Source: Lepus europaeus | Taxonomy: Eukaryota > Chordata > Mammalia > Lagomorpha > Leporidae | DNA: 64,000 nucleotides | Direction: 5' to 3' | Assembly: GCF_033115175.1 (NCBI RefSeq) | Contig: NC_084831.1 | Coordinates: 11,008,540-11,072,539 of the forward strand | Shown: piece by piece, positions 55,641-64,000 of the stretch | Layout of the letters: each line of letters opens with the position of its first letter | Numbering within the stretch: position 1 is the stretch's first letter | Made by a program: the position numbers and the translations under genes | Notes under the pieces: model-generated | The model's database searches: none | The model's input: the letters and a program-made list of their open reading frames with translations, nothing else | Told to the model about the DNA's origin: nothing

Positions 55641-56900
55641 GAGACCTGGCCAACATCCATGCACGTGCGGGCAGCGGCTACAGCCAGGACTGAATCAAAC
55701 TCTCCTACACCCAGCAAACTCTTACTGAGTGCCTCTCATGTGCCCAGCACCGCCTGCTGCTGGCATTACGGCGTGAACGAGACAGGTCCCTGTGCGCTGG
55801 GGGAGGCAGGTGCTTGTCCAGGAACGACCCAGACACTGTTGGAATCGCAGCCCTGGGAGCTCAGGAATGGGCCCTCGAGAGGTGGAAGAGACGGTCTTGA
55901 TCCGGCCTTGGACGTGGCGGGTGCACTCCAGGGAAGTGACTGTGACAGGGCCCATGCTGAGGGCTGAGTGGGGCCTGGCGGGGCAGAGAGAGGGACTGAC
56001 CTGGACCAGGAGTGCAGCCAGGCTTGGTCTGCAGGTGGGCCAGGGCCACAGAGCAGGAGCCTCACGGTGCCTCTGGCCCCGGCCTGTTTGCTCATTTGCA
56101 AAGCAAACTAGGTGAAGCCCGTGTATTTCCTTAGAGGCTCCTCAGTTTCCCTAGAGCCCTGGCCCTGACCCGGGATTCAGGGGGTCAAGGGCTTGGGGCT
56201 TTCCCAGGAGCCTGAGAAAAGAGCCCACGGGCTGACCCCCGAGTGTGCCAGCTCCTGACTGGGGCCGGGGCCACCTCTCCCCTCGCTCCCTGGGCAACAG
56301 CTGGACCAGGTGGGACAGGGAGAGAGGGAGGAGGGTAAGCCTTCAGTCCGATGGTGGAGACAGGGCCTTCAGGGTGCTCCAAATCCAATGGAAGGCACTC
56401 GGTGGCTGGGGTGAGACCAGCCCCCTCCCTAGGGAAGCTTCCCGTCTGGGGTCTACGGATTTGTCTCTGAAATGCTTGCCCAGACTCATCCACGGAGCTG
56501 CTCTAAGACAGGACCCCTTCCCCAGGGTTCAGGAGGTCAACACCTGCCCCTAGGGGCTCAAGATCTCTGCAGGAGAAAAAGGCTCATCTGGGTTCAGTGT
56601 CATGCAGCACATGGCCACCAGGGGGCAGCCCTAGATAGCATCATTCTTAACTCCTGCCATTTTTCCATCCTGCCTTGGCCAACTGACCCAGAAAGTACCA
56701 GAAATGCACCCCAGTGCGTCCTGTGTCTGCACCTGCACTCAGGTGTCAGCTGAGGGGGAGGGGACTGAAACGTGGCTCCTGCTCTGGTCACCAAGCCCCG
56801 AGCTCCAGCCTGGGGCCGTATCTGCCCTGGATCGGTGCCTCTGCCTCTCCCGCTGTGGGCTGCAAGGTTCCACCCGAGGGGGGGGGGGGGGCTGGTCTTT
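55641..56900. other. Intergenic unique sequence
   Basis: No exon, RNA gene or strong repeat seen; ends in a G homopolymer at about 56879-56891. Confidence 0.4.
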
Positions 56901-56902
56901 TC

Positions 56903-57210
56903 TTTTTAATATGAAATTTTATTTATTTGTTTTTCTTTGACTAAGAGAAGTCTTTTATCTGCTGGTTCACTCCCTCAAATCCTTATAGCAGCTGCTGGGC
57001 CAGGTCGAAGCCGGGAGCCAGGAACTCCATCCAGGTCTCCCTTATGGGCGGCAGGAACCCACGTACTTAAGCCATGGCCTACTGCTTCCCAGGGTGTGCA
57101 TTAGCAGGAAGCTGAGGCAGACGGGGCACGGGGATTTGAACCCAGGCCCTCTGATCCAGGATGGAGGTGTCCAAGCATTGGCTTAACCGCTGCACCCAAC
57201 ACCTGCTCCA
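56903..57210 (-). mobile_element. C-SINE (old)
   Basis: Reverse orientation: 'aattttatttatttgtttt' tail, body with 'ggatttgaacccaggc', head 'cacccaacacctgctcc'. Confidence 0.85.
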
Positions 57211-57751
57211 AGAGTCTCTTTTCTCTACCTGGTACAGAGCCTCTGGGCAGGCCAGCACATGCGTGAGCGTGGACACCTCCTGTTCCTGACCCCCAGGGTA
57301 CAGCTACGGAGACTGAGGCCAGGCCGGTTAGCTGGAGACTGGCACCCCACCGCTAGTGGGGCTCCCTGTCCCCGCCTGGAGGGCTCAGGTGCTCAGACAT
57401 GGCCCTGCCAGCATTCTCTTCCACCTTGACCTCGGGGGTGACTGCCAGTCTGTGACTCCTGGGCCCAAGCGCGGTGGCCACCCCTCTCTCCTGCCCCGGA
57501 TGCTTGCCCAGGCAGCGCACCGCCCTCCTCAGCCCAGACCTCACACATCCCTCGGGTCCCAGCCTCCGCTCTCCTCTCATTCACACCTTCCTTCTTCCAA
57601 TACTGGTTGAAGGATGCCTGCAAGGTGCTGTCTGTCCAAGCAATGGACTCAGCGGGCAGCAAACCGACGAGGCCCCAGCGGCCTCAGAGCGCAGGGCAGG
57701 TTCAGCGAATCGAGCCCAAAACGCCCCGCAGCCTGTTCCTGTAAATAAAGC
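57211..57751. other. Intergenic unique sequence
   Basis: Nothing recognised; an AATAAA at about 57743-57748 marks the SINE target site rather than a known gene end. Confidence 0.4.
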
Positions 57752-58092
57752 TTTTTTTTTTTTTTAAGATTTATTTATTTAGTTGAAAGTCAGAGTTACA
57801 TACAGAGAAAAGGAGAGAGAGAGAGAGGTCTTCCATCCACTGGTTCACTCTCTAGTTGGCCGCAATGGCCGGAGCTGCACCCATCCGAAGCCAGGAGCCA
57901 GGAGCTTCCTCCAGGTCTCTCACATGGGCGCAGGGGCCCAAGAACTTGGGCCATCTTCCACTGCTTTCCCAGGCCATAGCAGAGAGCTGGATCAGAAGTG
58001 GAGCAGCTGGGACTCCATATCATGTGTCCATATTATGGAATGCCAGCACTGCAGGCAGCGGCTTTACCCGCTACACCACAGCACCGGCCCCA
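57752..58092 (-). mobile_element. C-SINE, well preserved
   Basis: Reverse orientation with long T run, 'aagatttatttatttagttg', GAGA tract, head 'caccacagcaccggcccc'. Flanked by ATAAAGCTTT / ATAAAGTTTT-like sequences. Confidence 0.93.
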
Positions 58093-58195
58093 TAAAGTTT
58101 TCTTAAAACACACCCACGCTCATTTGTCTACCTATCGTTTATGTGTACCTATTGTCACAGGGGCCGTGTGTCTGCCACACTGAGAACAGCTGCAG

Positions 58196-58517
58196 GGCCA
58201 TGATGTGCAGCGGGTTCAGCCTCTGCTGGCTGCAGCCCCATCCCGTATCAGAGCGCCGCCAGCTCGAGTCCCAGCTGCTCTTCTCCAACCCCGCTGATGC
58301 GCCTGAGAAGGCTGCAGGTGATGCCCAGGTGCTCAGGCCCCTGCCACTCTCATGGGAGACCCGGATGGAGCGCCAGGCTCCTGGCTTCCTCGTAGCCATT
58401 GGGGAGGGAATTAGTAGATGGAAGATTCTCTCTGTGTGTGTATATGTATCTGTCTGTCTGTCTCTCTCTATATGTAACTCTGCCTTTCAAATACATTAAC
58501 AAATCTTTAAAACAAAA
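58196..58517 (+). mobile_element. C-SINE (old)
   Basis: 'gatgtgcagcgggttcagcc' near the head, 'agctcgagtcccagc' box B, (TG/TA/TC) tract, 'caaatacattaacaaatct' tail. Confidence 0.85.
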
Positions 58518-58528
58518 AGTCACTGGAG

Positions 58529-58855
58529 GAGCTGGCGCTGTGGTGAGTGGGTAAAGCTGCCATCTGTGGTGCCCACATCCCATATGGGCGCCGGTTCGAG
58601 TCCCGGTTGCTCCTCTTCCAATCCAGTTCTCTGCTATGGCCTGGGAAAGCAGCAGAGGCTGGCCCAAGCGCTTGGACCCCTAAACCTGCATGGGAAACCC
58701 TGGAGGAAGCTCCTGGCTCCTGGCTTCAGATTGGCCCTGCTCTAGCCATCTGGGGAGTGAACCAGCGGATGGAAGATCTCTTTCTCTCTAAATCTCTCCC
58801 CCACCTCTCTCTGTAACTCTGCCTTTCAAATGAATACATGTTTTAAAAAGAGAAA
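58529..58855 (+). mobile_element. C-SINE, immediately after the previous one
   Basis: 'agctggcgctgtggtg' head, 'ggttcgagtcccggt' box B, 'caaatgaatacatgtttta' tail. Flanking AAAAGTCACTGGA / AAAAGTCATTGGA is its target duplication, placed at the tail of the older SINE. Confidence 0.93.
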
Positions 58856-59820
58856 AGTCATTGGAATAAATCAGTAAATTGACAAGTGTTGGGACACGCC
58901 AGGAGGGCCACACAGTGGGCCGGATAGAGACCTGGGGTTAGAGTGGTGACCGGTTCCCCCAACCTCTCACCCCTGACGCCCTGGCCAGGTCTGCTGGGGG
59001 TGGTGGGCATCCCCTGCAGGTCAGGCCTTGGGGTGGGCAGGGCTGAAGTCTCCAGCCTGGGCCAAGGCCCACTTGGCTTGCCCACCCCCGGCCTCACCTG
59101 GCCTTTGCAGCCGGGCTGGCAGGAGTGCCCCCGTCCTGCCTCCTGGGTGGGACAGCAGAGGCGCCCTGCGTTCGGTGAGCCGGCCCAGGCCTGCTCCAGG
59201 TCTCTGCAGGTGGATCCAGATGGGGTGGGAAAGGACACCAGGAGCCTAGCCCAGGACACACTCAGGCAAGTCTGTTCCCCTGTGTAACCAGAGGCTGGGA
59301 GGAACAGGGCTGCATCTGCCAGCCGCACGCTAGGGCTCGCCCGCCCCCTTCCAGGCCTCAGTGTTCATCTGTAAAATGGGGAGATGAATGCTAGGCCCTC
59401 CCACACTACTGCAGCCGCTCCCAGGCCAAGGAGATCACAGATGGGAAAGCGCTTTGAGCCTGGTGGAAAAAGCAGCCCCATAAACCCAGGGGTCATTACC
59501 CGTCCGCGATCAAACAGCCGCTGCCAGCCCTGAGGCCCTTGCAGTGCTTGGTCTGACCAGCAGAGGGCACTGTGGAGAAGCCAGGCCTCTGCCTGCGCTG
59601 GAATCCCTGGTCCACCTGCAGAGTGGCAGGTGGGGACTCTGTGAGTGGGTGGGGCCAACGACACCCCAGTCTAGTGGTGAGCCCCGTCCCAGAGTGAGGC
59701 GGAAGCTACGGTGGTCGCTGAGCAGGGATGGAGACCTCCTTGCCCTGAGAGCCCACGGAAATTTCAGAGACGTGCAGGTCAGGGTGTGGGCCGCAGAGCC
59801 AGCGAGGTGGCATGTGACTT
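58856..59820. other. Intergenic unique sequence
   Basis: A MIR-like fragment near 59345-59460 ('cctcagtgttcatctgtaaa'); otherwise nothing recognised. Confidence 0.4.
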
Positions 59821-59824
59821 CAGG

Positions 59825-60005
59825 CCTGTGGGCCACCTGGTTCAAGCACTGGCTCTGCCACCCATGTGACGTCACTCCGGGCCTCCGGTTCATCGCACCT
59901 GTATGTGAGAATCGTTAACAGCGCCCACCTCACCGAGCTGCTGTGAGGGTCCAGCAAGCTGACCTTGGAATAAGCCCCGCTTAGAACAGGGCCTGGCCCA
60001 GGCAG
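59825..60005 (+). mobile_element. MIR relic
   Basis: 'ggttcaagcactggctctgc', 'atgtgacgtcactccggg', 'cctgtatgtgagaatcgtta', 'agaacagggcctggcccag' follow forward MIR order. Confidence 0.8.
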
Positions 60006-63000
60006 ACTCCTTAGAAGGTCACTGAGAAGGTGTAGACGCTGACACCTGCAGCTTCGAGGGTTGGTGTCCACGCCGGGCAACAGTGATGCCGACAGGGCCG
60101 AGGACTGGGCCACCCGGAGAAGACAGAGGGGTGGCAGCCAAGAGATTTGGGCGAGGGGCACACAAGCTGGGGTGGGGGGTCAGGGAGCCCGGGGATGGAG
60201 CTCGAAGGAGAGTAGCTAAGCCCCCAGCGTAGCCCCCCACCCCTCCCAGGCTATGTGCCCTTGGCTTCTCTGAGCGTCACCCTCGTCCACCCCTGTGAAA
60301 TGGAAATGGAGACCCCAGCCCAGGTGCAGGGCTTCAGAGAGTCACCAGGACAGCCCCCTCCCCCCATTATAAACCCCTTGGCCCTGGGGCAGGTGTTGGG
60401 GCTGGCTCTGTTCCTACAGCCAGGAGGCCTTTTGTTTAGAAAACCAGTCTAAGAGGAAAAACCCCGAAAACAAACACAGCCCAGCCGGGCTCCCCTGCCC
60501 AGCGTGCCCCACCCTGCCCGCTCTCACCTTCCCAGCCTGCAAAGTGGTGGGGCGTGGGGGCAGTGAGGCAGGTGGGGGGGCAGTGTCTGGGGGACCCAGG
60601 ACTCGCCGAGGTGGGCGAGCAGCGGGCGTCAGATGCCGCAGGGGGCTGGCTGAATGGGAAGATTCTACAGCCCTGTACCCCGACACCTCCCACCCCAGAA
60701 CTGACATAGAAAGCCCCCTAGACGGCCTCTGAGATCTTTGGGCAGGGGCAGAGGCCAACTTGGGGAGGCGGGGACTGGCCCAAGGACAGAAGCAAGGAGG
60801 TCACTGGTGCAGGACAGGGGGCGGGGGGGAACAGCAGCCAGGAGGCGCCCCCCCCCCACGCCTGCTTTACCTTCTAAAGCCTCCCAGCCAGCCCTGGGGA
60901 GGGCCGGTGTGAGGGTCTCTGTGTAGAATGGGAAACTGAGGCTCTGAGAGGGCCAGTGCGGCGAGTCCAGCTGCCACCTGCCCCGGATGGCATCCGAGTG
61001 GGGCGCCCCATGTCAGCAGCGGCGACAGGAGGGGACAGGGTGTGGCTCAGCCGGCCTCTGCCCAGGGCCAGGCTTCTCTGGACCCTGAGCTTGAGTTGCA
61101 TCGCTGGTGATGCTTCCAGGGCCTGGCTGGGACAGGATGGGGGTCAGAGCTGAGCAGAGGCAGGGACTTGGGGTCCTGGAGGGCTGGGGGTGGCAGGTGG
61201 CAGGCAGGTGCCCCCCTGCACCTTCTACAGTGCTCTGTCAAGTAGACTGTGGCCCGCACATAGGCAGGTGGCGTGGACTGGCGTGCGGAAGTGAACTCGT
61301 GCGAGCGCGGCCTTCAGCTCTGGGCTCTGGGTTAGAGAGCCCAGCCCAAACCTGGCATTCGGGGATGAGGAAGAGGTTCCCTAGGTGGAAGGGAGGCAGG
61401 AACAGAACTCCGTGAGACCCCAGACCCCAGCCTCAAACACTCCCTGCTGGGCGGCAGGGGGCAGGGCGGGAGGGGGGTCCAAGTGGTTCTTGGCCCTAGA
61501 TGGGCAGCTGCCTCCTGGGGGGGCCTGAGGCTGCTGTCAGCTGTGAACTCAGCCCCCCCACCCCCTCTGCCAGTGCCTCTCCCACCCCTCCCTAACCCTC
61601 TTCCCCACTACCAGCCCGGGAGGAGGGGGGCTGCAGAGTGGGCGTGGGGACAGCGAGACGAGGAAGATGACAGACAGAAATGGGAGACTGGGCTGTGTGC
61701 TCACCGTGTGTGCCGCCCCCCTGCAGGTGGCTGCAAGGCCTGCACACACACATGACCTTGTGTCACCCCCTCACTTCTCAGGAGGGAAACCCAGGCCCAG
61801 AGAGGGCGTGGGCCCTGGCCCAGGTCACACAGCGCTCAGAGGCTCTGGACTGGCGCCTCCCCAGGGTGGGTCTCCTGGGGCCGGCCCCATTGTGCTCTCC
61901 CCAGCAGGAAACCGCTGTGCTCAGCAGCCTGGGCAGAGGGAGAGGACGAGCGAGTTTGGCTACGTGACTGGCGGGCCCTGGAGGCTGAGCCAGGCCCGGT
62001 GCCGGGAAAACAAGTGCTGGGTGGGCACCGGGTGGAGCCCTCCCCGCCTGGAGGGGGAAGTGGCCCCAGCAGGGCTGGGAGGAGGCCTCCGGGCCCAGGG
62101 AGGGGGCAGCTGCACTGGCACTGCTCTGGTGGGCAGTGGGGCCGATGGGCACACGCAGGACACCTGGGGGCGGTTTGTGCAAGACGCCCACCGCTGGCCG
62201 GCCCTGGTGTTCAGAGACTTGGGTGGACACCTCGGCCAGGAGGGGGCTCGTCCCCACTCACAGGCCACAGGGTACAAGAGCTGCCTGCCACGGGACTTGG
62301 AGCAAGGCAGAGTCCTTGGGGGCTCAGTGCCCTGGGGGCTCAGGAAGCCGTTGGCTGCCTCACCTCTGCACACAGGGCTGGGTCAGGCCGGGACACTGGC
62401 TGCGAGAAGTCCCTGCAGGCTGGGGTGTTCGCAGCCCGACCACAGACCATGGGGAGGTCTCCCCACCCCTGTCGGACACAGTGCAGGGGGGAGGCAGTTA
62501 GATGAGGCTGGGCGGGGCCAGACGGGAGGCTGGGGGACAAGGTGCAGTGAGGGGAGCCACAGCGCGGTGGCAGAAGAGGGGTGGGGGGCCGAGCCATGAC
62601 AGCCATGACGCAGGAGCAGAAGCTGGGGCTGGCTCCTCCCCTTGCCAGCAGTCTGTTGTAGACACCAGTGAGGTGGGACTGGGTCGCGACAGAGAGAACG
62701 CCCCCCGCCCCCCGCCGACACCCTGGGACAGGGATACCTGGAACCTTCGGTGATGCCCAGGGAGCAGGGACCTGCCAAGGCCTGGGGGCGGAGCTCTGAC
62801 CTGGACGGCCAGTGAGGAAGCAAGTGTCCCTTGGGGCAAGGCCTGGGGGCCCAGGGCGGTCCTGGGAGCTGGAGACGGTGGGTATTGGGCCGAACCTCAG
62901 CCGAGGGCGCAGGCACCAGCGTCCCCACGTCCTCACTAAGGGAGGGGCTGGCTCTGCTGCTGTAGACCCCTCACTCCAGGAGAGGAAAGCTGGAGGAGAA

Positions 63001-64000
63001 CGCAGGGCCGGGATCCCAAGCCCTGCCCGCGACCCAAGGCTTAGCCGTGCCTTTGCCTCACTTCCTCAGCTCCGCCCACAGCACGGCTGTCTCAGGGCTC
63101 ACCCCGTGTCTCCCTGAACTCTCTCATGGCCTCGATTTCCTCATCTGCAGGGGTGCCCCAAAGGGCCAGTGGGAAAAGTGAGAACCCGTGCGAGGGGGGG
63201 CACCACCTGGGAAGTGCTCACTCCAACAGCTGCTGGTGGGACTCTGCCCATCACGCAGAAGAGGCAAACCGAGGCTCGCGACCACCCCGCAATTCTCACT
63301 GCGCAACTCCTGAGCCTGGCTTCGCTGCAACGTGGGAGGAAGTGAATGGGGGGCACAGGGCCACTTGGCGAGAGGTGCAAGGCCCCCAGTGCTTGTCCCC
63401 ACCCCCAAAGGCCGGCCCTGAGAGGGACCAGGTCAGCCCAGGAAGCCCCTCCTGCAGGGCCTGCTCTGGGAGGCCCTGACTCGCACAGGACCAGTGAGTC
63501 CTGGTCCCCGTCCACCTGCAAGCTGGCCACTACCCCTCCTCCAGTGCACGGCCCCTTGGGTCCCCCCACCCCGCAGCTCCTCACACTTGGGGGTGGTGTG
63601 GGCCCGAGGGGGGGGAGTCAGCCAGGCTGTCCTAGGTAGGGGACCAGGCTCTCCTCTGGTGCCCAAACCCCGCAGGGCCTTAAATGCCAACAGGACCCAG
63701 CCTGGCACCCCTGGCAGCTGAGCCGTCGAGGAAGCCAGGAGCCAGCTCATCGCTTGGGTGTAAACAGAGGCCCAGTGGGAAGCTGGCAGCCGCCTCCCCT
63801 GCCCTTTCCTCAGCCCCCTCCCCGTGAGCCCCGCCCGGGGGAAGGAGGCCGACCCAGTCCCGACTTGTCAGAGGAGTTTCCGCCCCACACCTGTGCCCAC
63901 GCTGGGCGTGTGTGCGGGGGAGACCGGCGAGGTGATCCGTCCCTCTCGTGTCTCCTCTTGGCTGTGCTGGGGAGGCAGCCGGGCCCCCATCTTGCCCTGC
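60006..64000. other. GC-rich intergenic sequence
   Basis: About 4 kb with no supported gene. In human the next gene on this side is EPHA2, tens of kilobases away, so a gene desert of this size is expected. MIR-like scraps occur near 60275-60310, 60925-60950, 61780-61840 and 63115-63150. Several long open frames exist, but they look like GC-rich chance frames. Confidence 0.45.

Noticed and set aside
57743-57748. AATAAA as a gene terminator
   Set aside because: It lies at the insertion site of a SINE, with no upstream exon supported.
61667-62599. 310-codon open frame
   Set aside because: GC-rich chance frame with overlapping frames on both strands and MIR-like scraps; no domain recognised.

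Overview
The window is lagomorph nuclear DNA, most likely European rabbit or another leporid. The evidence is split vertebrate genes with GT-AG introns, many copies of the tRNA-derived lagomorph C-SINE (old copies ending in AAATAAATCTTTAAAA and young copies with a 'ggttctagtcccggt' box B and a 'ctgtca' plus A-tail end), scattered MIR and L2 relics, and genes matching the CLCNKA/CLCNKB-FAM131C locus (human 1p36). No tool was run. Gene names come from recognising the proteins, and every exon was read from the sequence with its splice sites and phase.

Layout. (1) 1-14100, plus strand: CLC-K kidney chloride channel gene, copy 1, 19 coding exons, 687 aa, carrying Kb-type residues. (2) 14300-19650, minus strand: FAM131C copy 1, lacking its first exon and the splice acceptor of its last exon, so a pseudogene in practice. 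(3) 20350-21850: segment holding the duplication junction. (4) 21859-33200, plus strand: CLC-K copy 2, also 687 aa, carrying Ka-type residues. (5) 34100-50700, minus strand: FAM131C copy 2, complete, 273 aa, with a seven-codon lipid-anchor exon in a GC-rich island at 50.4 kb and an 11.6 kb first intron. (6) 50.9-64 kb: intergenic sequence with SINEs, MIRs and a long CA-rich array, and no gene that I can support.

A unit of about 20 kb (CLCNK plus FAM131C without exon 1) has therefore been tandemly duplicated. Human has the order CLCNKA-CLCNKB-FAM131C with a single FAM131C. Here a Kb-like gene comes first, a Ka-like gene second, and FAM131C follows each. The two channels are almost identical over most exons, but they differ sharply in short islands: the promoter with the probable exon 1, the end of exon 3 (residues 63-73, including the drug-sensitivity residues 68 and 72) and exon 5. 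Two very different SINE copies sit at the same site in intron 19. This is the pattern expected from old paralogues homogenised by gene conversion, except where they must differ or where insertions blocked it.

Both channels have V166 in place of the gating glutamate and keep the Ca2+-site residues E259/E261/D278/E281. Both also carry S481, the residue found in the human activating ClC-Kb T481S variant. The channels work with barttin (BSND, not in this window) in basolateral renal chloride exit and in the inner ear. FAM131C has no established function.
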